Shown here: positions 7,271 to 16,744 of the stretch, piece by piece
Position numbering within the stretch: position 1 is the stretch's first letter
Layout of the letters: each line of letters starts with the position of its first letter
Assembly: GCA_020628545.1 (NCBI GenBank)
Contig: JAHDEX010000018.1
Coordinates: forward strand, 1-64,000
Origin: Paracoccaceae bacterium
Lineage (GTDB): Bacteria; Pseudomonadota; Alphaproteobacteria; Rhodobacterales; Rhodobacteraceae
Direction: 5' to 3'
Length of the DNA: 64,000 nucleotides
The notes under the pieces: generated by a model
Told to the model about the DNA's origin: nothing
Seen by the model: the letters and a program-made list of their open reading frames with translations, nothing else
The model's database searches: none
Made by a program: the position numbers and the translations under genes

Positions 7271-10200
7271 TCACGACAGGGCAGCTAAACCAGCCTCGGC
7301 TCGAGCAACCAATACTTCGACCCCCTCGTCGCGCGCGTGATCCAGCCCACACACCAAATGATCACGCGCGCGATCCCATTTCCGGCGTTTGAGCGCGATC
7401 AGCCCCAACCCGATTTGCACGCGCGCGTAATGCGCGCCGCGCTTCTCGTGGTCGATCTCCGCCGCTTCCGCCAAATCCCGTTCAGCACCGCGCATCCCAA
7501 AAAGCCTGAACTTCAGAAACGTCAGAATATCCGCCATCGTCGGCTTCCCACGCACAGGCTTTGGCCGCCCTGGCGGCGCCTCTGCATCCGGGTCAATCAG
7601 CCCAGCGATGGCCAAGGCAACCTCCCCCCGCATCATCAGTGCCTGCCGGACAATGTTCACATTCCCTGCCTTGCGGAACGCGGCCAGCGTCTCATCCGCC
7701 ATCTTCCAGCCCGCCGCCAAGTTGCCCGCCCGTAACTCCAGAACCGTCGCAATCCAATCAGCGGAATGCACGAGGTTGTAATCCCAATTGTCCGCCGAAA
7801 TTTGCCGCAAGGCCTGCAGCCGTGCCCGCACCTCGGCAAGATCGCCCGTGTAGACGTGGGCAAAGCATTCCACACCTTCCAGCACCAGACTATCGCTGCT
7901 CTGCCGCAGGATATCCTGCTTCGCCCGCCGCGCGATTTCGCCCGCCGCTTCTGCATCGCCACCGATCCCATGCACAATCGCCCGCGCCCAGTTTGCATAA
8001 CCCCGCGCACGACGGTCCTGATGAACATCACCGAAGGCCTCAATCTCGTTGGCCATCTCAAGGGCTTCCAGCCGACGTCCGCAGTCTCGGAAACTTGCGA
8101 CGGTCATATAACGGGCTGTCATCCCCAAATGCCGGTCTCCTGCATGATCAGCTGCCGCGATCGCATCCCGACACAGCGCACGCACCTCCTGCTGCGGTGC
8201 CCACCCCGTTTCTTCATAGATGCGGGCTAAGGTTGACTTCACAAACCCCGCACCATGCGCATCCCCATGCGCTTCCGCCTCTGCAATGGTCTCCAGCGCC
8301 AGGTCGCGCGCCTGCGCATACTCCCGCGCCCCGGAATGCGCGAGCGCCACAATTGCCCGCACAAAGGCGCTCTGCGGCACGTACTCCATCGCCGCAAGAC
8401 GCGGCAGGATATCCGCCGCCATCGCAAGGATTTCCTTGTAATGCGCCCCAACAGCCTTCGCCCGCATCCAGGTCTGGGCCACATCGGCAAAGGCCACATC
8501 GTCAATCAACGCGGGATCATCATCCAGAAACACGAACACCTGGCGCGTATGCCGATCCACCTGCGCGATGTCGTAGACCTGCAGGGCTTCCTCAGCGGCC
8601 CGGATCAGCGCCTGAGCGGCCTTCTCACGCTGATCAGCGGCAACATAGTGATACGCCAGCACCGCCGCCCCCGGCGGCTCTGTCTCTGCAGCGAGGCCAT
8701 CCGCTATGCGCCCGTGAATGTCCATCCGCTGCCCGCTCAGCAGGCCGCTATAAACCGCTTCCCGGATCAACGCGTGTGAAAACCGTCCCGTCCGCGCATC
8801 GCGCGCCTCAATGATCCCGTCAAACTGTGCGACCTGTGGTGCCGCGCCTCCCAATACATGCTCTAAGAGATCCCAGCCAAAGTCACGCCCAATGGCAGAG
8901 GCGACTTGCAGCGCCTGCTTTTCCTCCGGCGGCAACCTGTCAACACGGCTCAGCACCAATTGCTGCAGGTTGCCCGAAAAGACCGGACTATCCGGGTCCT
9001 TTAGGTCCAAACCCTCGGGCGTCTCAACCAGTTGATCCCCCGCCGCAATCGCATAAGCAATCTCCTCGGCCACCAATGGAATACCCTCTGCTTGGTCCAC
9101 CACCCGCGCCGCCAAAGCAGGCGACAATGCCGCCGTCGCCCGTGCGGCAAAGATCGCACCAATCTCGGCATCACCCATCGGCTGCAACGCAAGGTGCAAA
9201 AGCCCCGGCACGCTTGCAAATTGCCCCCCATCCCGCGTCGTCAGGATCAGCGCGACACCTTCGGCGATCAGCGCCTCCAGCAAGTCCAGCGTGGCAAGAT
9301 CCGCCCAATGCGTATCCTCCACCACCAGCACCGCACCCGTCGCCGCAACGACTCGCGTCAGAAACCGCAGCAGGAAATCCCGATCGTTCAGAAGCCGCCC
9401 GGCCGGGTCTTGCTCACCTGCACGCGGTGCCGTGAACGCAGCAACCCCGTCTTCATCGCAACAGTCAGGCACCACCTGCCGCACTGCTGCAAACTGCGCT
9501 GACCGCGTCGCACCTTCACCCAGACCCGCAATCGCCGCGATGATCTGCTCGACCGGCGCAAACGGCCGCCCAGTCAGGTCCGGCCCACATTGCCCAACGT
9601 GCACAACCGCGAGGGACTGAGAAACTTCATACAGCAACCGCGACTTCCCGATCCCGGCCACGCCCGAAAGCATCAGCGCCGTCTCATCCAATCCGGGCGC
9701 AAACACCGCCAAAGCGCGGGTTACCTCTGTCTCGCGACTGACAAACGCGCCAAGCCCCCTGCCCCGCAGCCCGTCAAACCGGGTCGCAACGGCAATGACC
9801 TCACCCAACCGATGCACTGCAACCGGCGTCTCAAACCCCTTCAGCGAGACCGCCTCACCGGCCTCCGTCGCGACAAACCCCGCCACCTCCCGTGCCACCG
9901 CATCGGTCATCAGCGTCGTATTCGGGGCCGCCAGCGCCTGTAACCGCGCCGCCATGTTCACCGGATCACCCACCAGCTTCACCGCCCCCGGCTCTGCCGC
10001 GACCATCACCATGCCGCCCGCCAAGCCGATCCGCACTTCGGGCGCGACGCCGTAAACCCGCGCCAGCGCGTCAGATCGCCCCGCCAAGTCCGTCATGATC
10101 TGATCTGCGGCACGACACGCCTGCAATGACGCGTTCTCAACCGCCTGTGGCGCGCCAAAGCCCGCCAGAACGCCATCGCCCGCCGTGTCCACCACATGAC

Positions 10201-10351
10201 CGCCATGGGCCGTCACAGCCCGCTCCGCCAGCTGCAGCACCTCTTGCAGCAGCGCATAGACCTTCTCTTCCCCTAGGCTCTGCGTCAGCCCTGAAAACCC
10301 CACCACATCCAACGCAAGCAACGCCGCCCAGCGTTTGTCACCCGCTTGCAT
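7271..10351 (-). CDS. Class III adenylate/guanylate cyclase fused to AAA-type ATPase and TPR-like region
   Basis: 1026 residues. Residues about 1-180 form a class III cyclase domain: metal Asp in ALLALDVVGFSGL, second Asp in DTAGDG, and the transition-state Asn/Arg in GDPVNMAARL. A large P-loop ATPase follows, with Walker A GVAGIGKS near 245 and Walker B VLVVEDTHWAD near 345. The C-terminal 450 residues are alpha-helical and look like TPR repeats. The ATG at 10351 has GGAGGA 5 nt upstream; an in-frame start at 10378 is less supported. It overlaps the GMC-hydrolase gene by 14 nt, so both belong to one operon. Likely a cytoplasmic signal-transducing cyclase; its input is unknown. Confidence 0.88.
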   Translation of the reverse strand: MQAGDKRWAALLALDVVGFSGLTQSLGEEKVYALLQEVLQLAERAVTAHGGHVVDTAGDGVLAGFGAPQAVENASLQACRAADQIMTDLAGRSDALARVYGVAPEVRIGLAGGMVMVAAEPGAVKLVGDPVNMAARLQALAAPNTTLMTDAVAREVAGFVATEAGEAVSLKGFETPVAVHRLGEVIAVATRFDGLRGRGLGAFVSRETEVTRALAVFAPGLDETALMLSGVAGIGKSRLLYEVSQSLAVVHVGQCGPDLTGRPFAPVEQIIAAIAGLGEGATRSAQFAAVRQVVPDCCDEDGVAAFTAPRAGEQDPAGRLLNDRDFLLRFLTRVVAATGAVLVVEDTHWADLATLDLLEALIAEGVALILTTRDGGQFASVPGLLHLALQPMGDAEIGAIFAARATAALSPALAARVVDQAEGIPLVAEEIAYAIAAGDQLVETPEGLDLKDPDSPVFSGNLQQLVLSRVDRLPPEEKQALQVASAIGRDFGWDLLEHVLGGAAPQVAQFDGIIEARDARTGRFSHALIREAVYSGLLSGQRMDIHGRIADGLAAETEPPGAAVLAYHYVAADQREKAAQALIRAAEEALQVYDIAQVDRHTRQVFVFLDDDPALIDDVAFADVAQTWMRAKAVGAHYKEILAMAADILPRLAAMEYVPQSAFVRAIVALAHSGAREYAQARDLALETIAEAEAHGDAHGAGFVKSTLARIYEETGWAPQQEVRALCRDAIAAADHAGDRHLGMTARYMTVASFRDCGRRLEALEMANEIEAFGDVHQDRRARGYANWARAIVHGIGGDAEAAGEIARRAKQDILRQSSDSLVLEGVECFAHVYTGDLAEVRARLQALRQISADNWDYNLVHSADWIATVLELRAGNLAAGWKMADETLAAFRKAGNVNIVRQALMMRGEVALAIAGLIDPDAEAPPGRPKPVRGKPTMADILTFLKFRLFGMRGAERDLAEAAEIDHEKRGAHYARVQIGLGLIALKRRKWDRARDHLVCGLDHARDEGVEVLVARAEAGLAALS

Positions 10352-13300
10352 CAACGTCCTCCGACCGGTCAAAGTCATGGTAGGTGTTTAGGTGTTCCAG
10401 AATGTCCGGGAAAATATCCGTCGCGGCATTGCGACCTATGAAGCAATCAATATGGCCATAGTCCTGATAAACCTTCCGGCTATACCGCTCTGCCACATCC
10501 GCGTTCTCATCCTGCAACCAATCCAGCGTGCGCAAGCTGCATTCAGGGATCATCAACGGGTTCTTGGCCCCTGCGATAAAGAAGATCGGCATCCGCAGCC
10601 TTTCAGGATGCGCCATGTAGTCAATGTCCCGACTGTTTGAGACCGCATGTCCCGTCGCAAAACACCGCGCGATCTGCGCAAAGGGCGCGCTCGACATGGC
10701 GCCAAACATGTCCCCGATTGCGTTATGCGTGGCCTGATTAAGGTTCTCATGCTGGTACGTCGGCCCAAAGTAGAAGTTGATCCGATGACAGGTCGGGTTG
10801 TTACACACCACGGGCGCAAAGTTCGGCACCTGCCAGATCAACCCGTCAATCGCCTGATCAAGGGCCGTCGGATCGGGCCCCGAACAGGGATCAACCACCT
10901 TCAGCCCTTTCTTGATGGCCTCTTCCAACGCCTCATCCAGCTCCATCATTTCAACAAGCGGCCACATCTTCTTGGGCAGGCCATTGCGCACGTAATCCGC
11001 CATCTGCCCATCGGCCTGCGCATACTTGAACCAGTTGATCAGCGTATGTGGCCCCAGTTGCGACGACACAACCGACCGCACCCGCTGTTCGCCTGCCAGC
11101 ATCGCCATGAACATCAAGAGCGATCCAACGCAGTGCACAACAACCTGCACGTCTTTCACATCCGTTCGCACCCGCAAGATCTCTGTGATCGCCGCCGGGA
11201 AGTCCTCATTGATGACATCATCCATATCAAAGGTCGTCAGGCTCGCCGGCAAATCACCACTGCCTCGGTAGTCAAAGAGCCAAATGTCAAAGCCATCGTC
11301 GTACAGTTCTTGCACCAGATTGCGCTTCACAGTCGGCGTCGCAAAGGTCGAGGAAATCGCACCAAAACCCGCCGCCACAAGCACCGGTCCCTTAGTGCCG
11401 CCCTCATAGCGGGTCAGTTTCACCTCAATCCCATCAGCCGACTGCGTGGTGTAAACAACTGGGTCGGGTAAAATCGTCTCTGTCTCTGACCGTGGCTCCG
11501 TATGTGCCGGAAAGTTCGCCATGTAGCTCAGGAACCGCCCATAAACCCGCACGATCAACACGCCAAACTTGCCCAGCACCTGCGCCTGATAAAGCTGCTC
11601 CGTTCGCTTGCCGGTTTTGTTGCCAAGCGCGTCCCCAAGATGCAGCGCCCCCAAAAGCGCCGCCGTGCGCCAGCCTGTGTCCTTCACAACATCCACGAGG
11701 GCCGCACGATCCCCCTCCGTCACGACGCGTTTCACCGCGCCATAGGCGTTCTCCAAACCGCCTTCCAAAGCGCCATCAGGGAACGCCACAGAAATCTCAT
11801 TCGCCTGCTTGATCACATCTTCCAATCCGATGGAGATGATACCACGCGCCACGACCAATTCTTGATCATAAATATCAAAATACAACTCTGTCAGGTCGGT
11901 CCACCAATGTGATCCCTCGCGTAACTGCAAGGTCTTTACGCCCTTGTATTGCAACGCCCGCCCATCCGGGCTGCGCATGGTGCCTTCATAGACCATGTTC
12001 CAACACTCGATTTCGTCGAAGTTCTGGATCAGGAATTTGAATTGCCCATCGACGGCATAGACACGCGTCTCACTCCGCACCGTCCATGTCGCCGTCCCCT
12101 GAATGTGCCCTTGCTTGCCACCTTCGCGCAGCAGGTCCTGCACATGATCCGCCCAAATATGCGCATCAAAGACAAAGTTCTCCGCCCCCATCGCGGCGGA
12201 CTGATAGGTGCCGTGGCGCAGTCCACTGTCCCCCAACCCCACATCTGACACATGCCCGCGCATCTGCTCATCAAAGGATAGCGGTGGAGAGAACGCACCA
12301 ATGGCCGTTTCCAGCAGCTCCACCGCCTTGATCGGATCGCCCGTCTCCATCTGCGTCACGACAGGCTTCAGCGCATCAATGCACTGCTTCACGATGGGCC
12401 GCAAAACGCTGCGCATCCCATCACCCTTGGCGATGTAGTTCACAAAGTGCTTGGCACCGGGCATTGGAAATTGAGCACGCAAATCCGCCGGTAATTTCCC
12501 GTATTCCTCCAAAAGCCGTCCCCACGACTGCCGCAAGTATCGCCGCAGTAGAACTTTTGGACACCGCCCCAGGCGGTCATGCAAATCTTCCAGATAGCGC
12601 AACGCGCCTTGCAGCGCCCCGGTGAAATCGACCGGCTCCTCCTTAGTCGGCTCCATACGATCCACAGGCGGTGGCGACCCGTCTTTGATCTCCCACCCCT
12701 CAACCTCTGCCATCCGCGCCACCGCGCGCTCGGCTACTGCGGTGATCGTCAAATGCGGGTTCACACCAATGGCAGAGGGCAACACGGACCCATCCATGAC
12801 AAACAGCCCCGGGTGCAATGCCCCGCTTGCAGCGAACACCTGACAATCCGCGTTCACAACGCCCGCTGTCACATCCGCCCCCATCGGACAGCCGCCCAAC
12901 GGATGCACCACCGTCACCCGCCGGTCAAACGCGTCCTCCCACATCGGCATCGGCAGGTATTCCGCCTTCAGCGCATCCGCGGCCTTCCGCAACGCGCGAT
13001 CACTATGTGCAAAGGCAGGGTCACGCCCCGCCCCTTTCCAGTCCACGCGCACGCGGTCCTTCGCGCCAAGCGCCAAAGTGCCAGAGGCCGTGTCGTGGTT
13101 CATCACAAGAAACGGCAACGTCCGCGACACAGGGCCGGTATAGGCCGTCTCGGCAAATCCCGTCGGGTTGGCCTTGAACTGCTCACCCAGCCACGCAAAA
13201 TCCTGCATCCGCGTACCGACATCCCCTTGCCGGAAGTAGTCCCCCTGCAGCACATCCTGCATCGGTAGAAAGCCCGCGTAGATCGGGGCAAGGGCGCCGG

Positions 13301-14414
13301 GCATTGCGCCCTCTTCGATGATCAACCGCTCGTCCAACCGGTCAGACTCATGCCCGACCTTCACCACCCCGGTGATGCAAGGCCCGGGCTTCCGGCTCGG
13401 GCGATCCGGGTCGGGTGCATCCCCTGCCCCCACACAATAAACCGGCTTGCGCGGTGCTTCGACGCCAACACGATCCTCATCCGGCCGATTGGCGTTATAG
13501 GCAAAAGCCCAGACATCCCCGTTGCTTGAAAACTGCGCGCCCAGCTTATCCGACACCGAAAGCCCCGCTTTCTTGCTCCGCAACAGGATCTCGGTTGACC
13601 CCAGAGTTCCCGCAGCCAACACCACCCGCGCGGCCTGCAACACCCGCACCTCACCCGACGCGGTGTCCTTCACCCAAACGGACCACCCTGTGTCCGACGG
13701 GAGGACCTGCTGCACATCCGCCCCCACATAAAGCGCTGCCTGCCACGCGTAGGCATCCGCCAGATAGGTCACATCCACGGTGCTTTTCGCATCGTGGTTA
13801 CACCCAGAACAGCAATCGCCGCAGTCAACACATGGGTTGCGCCAAACCCCCGCCGCGTTCTCCCCGGCCTTGAAGGTCACGTTGATATCGGGCCGCTCCA
13901 ACGGCACGCCCAAGCCCTCCGCGACTTCCGCCATCGCCTCCAGTTTTGGCAAGGTCTTTTCTGCCGGATACGGGGTTGAGCCCAGCATTTCCCGCGCCCG
14001 CGCATAGTAGTCCGTCAATGCGCCCGATGCGTTGTAAGGCGCAGGCCACCGCGCCAGCGACCGCTCATCCGCCTCAATCGCCACATTGGCGTTGATCAGC
14101 GAAGTACCTCCCAATCCGCAGCCGATGAAGCAATTCACATTGTCACTGACCCGAATGTCATAAAGCCCATAAGGCTTGCCATAGGTCTCGCCCGTCCGGC
14201 CAAGGGTCGTCTGAAACTCACCGATGCCCGTGACAACGTCGTTGGGAAACTCACCTGACAGCCACTCCTGTCCACGCTCCAGTACGCTAACCTGCAGCCC
14301 CGCCCGCGCCAACCGGCAGGCGGCCACACCACCACCATAGCCTGACCCGATCACCAACACCTCGTGGTGCTCTGGCGCATCGGCAAAATCCACTGACATC
14401 CGCACCCGCCGCAT
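10338..14414 (-). CDS. GMC-family oxidoreductase (cholesterol-oxidase-like) fused to alpha/beta hydrolase
   Basis: 1358 residues. The N-terminal 560 residues are a GMC flavoenzyme: FAD-binding VIGSGYGGGVAACRLARAG at 21-39, a five-Cys stretch CVDCGDCCSGC (195-205) common in this branch, and HPLGGCPMGADV with NPHLTITAVAE near the domain end. A middle region (about 590-900) resembles the lipocalin-like insert of large cholesterol-oxidase proteins. The last 340 residues are an alpha/beta hydrolase with VHCVGS at the nucleophile elbow (Cys instead of Ser) and QDYGHIDCFIG carrying the His. The likely substrates are sterols or other hydrophobic alcohols. The ATG overlaps the stop of the metallophosphoesterase gene by one nt (TGATG), with GAGG upstream. 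Confidence 0.87.
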   Translation of the reverse strand: MRRVRMSVDFADAPEHHEVLVIGSGYGGGVAACRLARAGLQVSVLERGQEWLSGEFPNDVVTGIGEFQTTLGRTGETYGKPYGLYDIRVSDNVNCFIGCGLGGTSLINANVAIEADERSLARWPAPYNASGALTDYYARAREMLGSTPYPAEKTLPKLEAMAEVAEGLGVPLERPDINVTFKAGENAAGVWRNPCVDCGDCCSGCNHDAKSTVDVTYLADAYAWQAALYVGADVQQVLPSDTGWSVWVKDTASGEVRVLQAARVVLAAGTLGSTEILLRSKKAGLSVSDKLGAQFSSNGDVWAFAYNANRPDEDRVGVEAPRKPVYCVGAGDAPDPDRPSRKPGPCITGVVKVGHESDRLDERLIIEEGAMPGALAPIYAGFLPMQDVLQGDYFRQGDVGTRMQDFAWLGEQFKANPTGFAETAYTGPVSRTLPFLVMNHDTASGTLALGAKDRVRVDWKGAGRDPAFAHSDRALRKAADALKAEYLPMPMWEDAFDRRVTVVHPLGGCPMGADVTAGVVNADCQVFAASGALHPGLFVMDGSVLPSAIGVNPHLTITAVAERAVARMAEVEGWEIKDGSPPPVDRMEPTKEEPVDFTGALQGALRYLEDLHDRLGRCPKVLLRRYLRQSWGRLLEEYGKLPADLRAQFPMPGAKHFVNYIAKGDGMRSVLRPIVKQCIDALKPVVTQMETGDPIKAVELLETAIGAFSPPLSFDEQMRGHVSDVGLGDSGLRHGTYQSAAMGAENFVFDAHIWADHVQDLLREGGKQGHIQGTATWTVRSETRVYAVDGQFKFLIQNFDEIECWNMVYEGTMRSPDGRALQYKGVKTLQLREGSHWWTDLTELYFDIYDQELVVARGIISIGLEDVIKQANEISVAFPDGALEGGLENAYGAVKRVVTEGDRAALVDVVKDTGWRTAALLGALHLGDALGNKTGKRTEQLYQAQVLGKFGVLIVRVYGRFLSYMANFPAHTEPRSETETILPDPVVYTTQSADGIEVKLTRYEGGTKGPVLVAAGFGAISSTFATPTVKRNLVQELYDDGFDIWLFDYRGSGDLPASLTTFDMDDVINEDFPAAITEILRVRTDVKDVQVVVHCVGSLLMFMAMLAGEQRVRSVVSSQLGPHTLINWFKYAQADGQMADYVRNGLPKKMWPLVEMMELDEALEEAIKKGLKVVDPCSGPDPTALDQAIDGLIWQVPNFAPVVCNNPTCHRINFYFGPTYQHENLNQATHNAIGDMFGAMSSAPFAQIARCFATGHAVSNSRDIDYMAHPERLRMPIFFIAGAKNPLMIPECSLRTLDWLQDENADVAERYSRKVYQDYGHIDCFIGRNAATDIFPDILEHLNTYHDFDRSEDVDASG

Positions 14415-15805
14415 CACGCCACCTCATCCGGGTTGGTCATCCGCAACAACATCTTCTGCCGCACGCGGTACGCCTCCTCCGCCACCAGCGCGAGGTTCTC
14501 CCACGCCGCCTGCGACCCCTCCAGCCAGCGCGCGACCTCAATCGCAAACTGGTTTCCACCGGGCCGGACCTCGCCCACCTGTTCGACATAGGCGCGCGGC
14601 ACCTTACCCTGCTGCGGCGTGCCCATAAGCCGCACGGCTACGACATTCAGCGCATCATCAATCAGTACCATCGACGCCCCCACCGCCGTATCATGCCGTG
14701 GCCCGTTCAACGTCCAGCCGCCCGTATTGAACACCCGCACCGGGTTCGGGCTCGCACGGCTGATCACACGGTCCGCGAAGGGCTTATGCGTATGCCCAAA
14801 GACAAAGGTCAGATCCTCCACATCCCCGTCCAGTTCCGCAGCGATCTGCGACCGCGCGACGCCGTCAATATACCAGCGCAGCCCGTCCCACCCTTCCGTG
14901 GTCAGCGGATCAATCACCGCCCGGCGTTCCGTATCCAGCATTGCACCAAGCGAGGCATCAAACCCAACCCGTGTCGCCCGCTTCAACGCCTCCCGCAGCG
15001 CGAGGTTGCCACTGAACGGCAAAGCCTCTGACAGCTTGTCCGCAACTACCTCTGTCCAATCGGCCGACTTCGCTCGAAACCCGGCCGCCGTCAGCAGACT
15101 CTGGTACAGGTCATAGGCCTCATCCGCGATCCCCGTCTCCCCCAGGCTGGCCCAAAAGAAGTCGAGCCACCCGGCATTCTCTGCCGCGATTTCTTCCACC
15201 GTGAGCCACCGGCGCGGGGCACCATCCAGAAAGTCCTTCAGGTCGCTCATCAGCCGATACGGGCGCTCAACAAAATGTCCATGATGCAAAAAAACCGCCT
15301 TCTTGCGATCGCCAAACCCGATGTTTGGATACCGCATATCTACGTCAGCAAATCCGACGAGATGTGCAATTTCCGTCAACATCCGGCTTTGCACGCGATC
15401 GTCGCTGTCAAACGCCCGCGTCGCCTTGCGATGGATCAGCCCGGGCGTCGGGCTCAGACGATCTTTGACCTCCAGGCCAAGCCGCGCATCCGTCCAAAGC
15501 GCATGATCATGGTTGCCCGCCGTTGCGATCAGCGTTTTGTCCAGCCGCCCCCCGGCGGTAAGCGCCTTCAAATGCGCCACCCCCGCCTGCGCCGCCCGCG
15601 CGCCGTCCGAGAACTGCAGATCAAGCAAGTCGCCCAGAACAATCAGCTGCGGCTGATCTTGCTGCTGCGCGAGAAACGCATCAAACGCCTCACCCAATGC
15701 CCGCGTCACCGGGCTCTGCCCGTCCAAGGTGATCTCGGTCAGAGGTGTCAGCAAACTGGTGAGCGCGCCCGCGTGCTGATCCGACAAACAAATGTATCTG
15801 AGCAT
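14414..15805 (-). CDS. Calcineurin-like metallophosphoesterase
   Basis: 463 residues starting MLRYICLSDQHAG. The binuclear-metal motifs are in order: SDQH (residues 8-11), GDLLD near 80, GNHDH near 115, HHGHF near 180 and FGHTHKPF near 340. The domain is larger than a minimal phosphoesterase; the extra helical insert between 190 and 320 has no clear relative. A TTG upstream at 15868 would add 21 residues, but the conserved first strand begins just after the ATG used here. It is the first gene of a three-gene coupled operon with the GMC-hydrolase and the cyclase. The substrate is unknown. Confidence 0.85.
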   Translation of the reverse strand: MLRYICLSDQHAGALTSLLTPLTEITLDGQSPVTRALGEAFDAFLAQQQDQPQLIVLGDLLDLQFSDGARAAQAGVAHLKALTAGGRLDKTLIATAGNHDHALWTDARLGLEVKDRLSPTPGLIHRKATRAFDSDDRVQSRMLTEIAHLVGFADVDMRYPNIGFGDRKKAVFLHHGHFVERPYRLMSDLKDFLDGAPRRWLTVEEIAAENAGWLDFFWASLGETGIADEAYDLYQSLLTAAGFRAKSADWTEVVADKLSEALPFSGNLALREALKRATRVGFDASLGAMLDTERRAVIDPLTTEGWDGLRWYIDGVARSQIAAELDGDVEDLTFVFGHTHKPFADRVISRASPNPVRVFNTGGWTLNGPRHDTAVGASMVLIDDALNVVAVRLMGTPQQGKVPRAYVEQVGEVRPGGNQFAIEVARWLEGSQAAWENLALVAEEAYRVRQKMLLRMTNPDEVA

Positions 15806-15960
15806 GACGTTAAGTAAGCCTTTCTCATCACCCTGTGCGGGACGGGGCCACTCTGTCAATGCAGACAACCCTAGGGTGACAAGCGCGAGTGGGCATGTTC
15901 ATCTCATCAAACGTGCCGTTTCGCGGGGCGGCCAAAACCACTTGCAACAACAGATTTTGA

Positions 15961-16725
15961 ATGAAAAAACTTTTTCCAATCCTATGCCTCGTCCTCCCCG
16001 CCTGCGACGTGATCGTCCCGGATCAGGACAATACACCCCCGGAACTCACCATCTCGATGTTTGATCCTGATGTTGTTGTCATCGCATCAAGCGACCCGAA
16101 CCGGGTCCTGCCGCGTGGCTGCCCCCCGGGCACATCCACCACGCCTGCGCTTGTCCGGGCCCACCTCGAGCAGACCGACACCGCTTATATTCCTCCGCTG
16201 GACGCGGCCTTCCTTGCTAATGAGACCTACTTCTACAAAGCCGACGGCGACAAACTTCGCTTCTGGTTCATCGCGAGGGACAACGAAGGCGTGAACTCGA
16301 TCAGCGCAATTGGTCATTCTCACGACCCCGACGCCCCGAACGCATACGAATTTCAGGCGCGTGGCGACATCGAGGACATTCAAGATCTGGGCGACTACGA
16401 ACAGGGCCCCAGCACAACACAGGAAATGGTACTGAATTCACCCTACCTGCCGATCACACCCGCAAACCAACCGGGGCTGGATTTTCGCTCAAACCTCGGC
16501 GACCTGCCCGTCTTCGTCCACAACCTGCGCGCGCCAGAGTTTGACATCGACGGCGCCCCGGCCACCAAAGACGGCCTCTTGCTTCCCGTTGACCCCATCA
16601 GCCTGATCGGCGGACCGGTCATCTACGCCTCCTCCGTCAGCGCGAGTGACGGTCCCGAAAACCAAGGGACAGAGGTCGCGGTCAATCTGCTCCCTCGTTT
16701 TCTCTGTCGCCCTGATCCCGACTAG
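15961..16725 (+). CDS. Putative lipoprotein of unknown function
   Basis: 254 residues with a short signal peptide ending in the lipobox LVLPAC (Cys15), so the mature protein should be lipid-anchored on the periplasmic side. The mature part is acidic, with NTPPELTISMFDPDVVVIAS right after the anchor and a FWFIARDNEGVNSISAIGHS segment that reads like an immunoglobulin-like beta-sandwich strand pair. Four further cysteines are few and scattered. No family recognised. It is divergent from the metallophosphoesterase gene and convergent with the methyltransferase gene. Confidence 0.7.
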   Translation: MKKLFPILCLVLPACDVIVPDQDNTPPELTISMFDPDVVVIASSDPNRVLPRGCPPGTSTTPALVRAHLEQTDTAYIPPLDAAFLANETYFYKADGDKLRFWFIARDNEGVNSISAIGHSHDPDAPNAYEFQARGDIEDIQDLGDYEQGPSTTQEMVLNSPYLPITPANQPGLDFRSNLGDLPVFVHNLRAPEFDIDGAPATKDGLLLPVDPISLIGGPVIYASSVSASDGPENQGTEVAVNLLPRFLCRPDPD

Positions 16726-16744
16726 GGAAAACCAGCGCGGCGCA

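Noticed and set aside
13800-13840. Five-cysteine stretch in the GMC oxidoreductase as an iron-sulfur cluster site
   Set aside because: CxxCGxC-GCxxGAK-like stretches are common in large cholesterol-oxidase-type GMC proteins without known clusters; not claimed.
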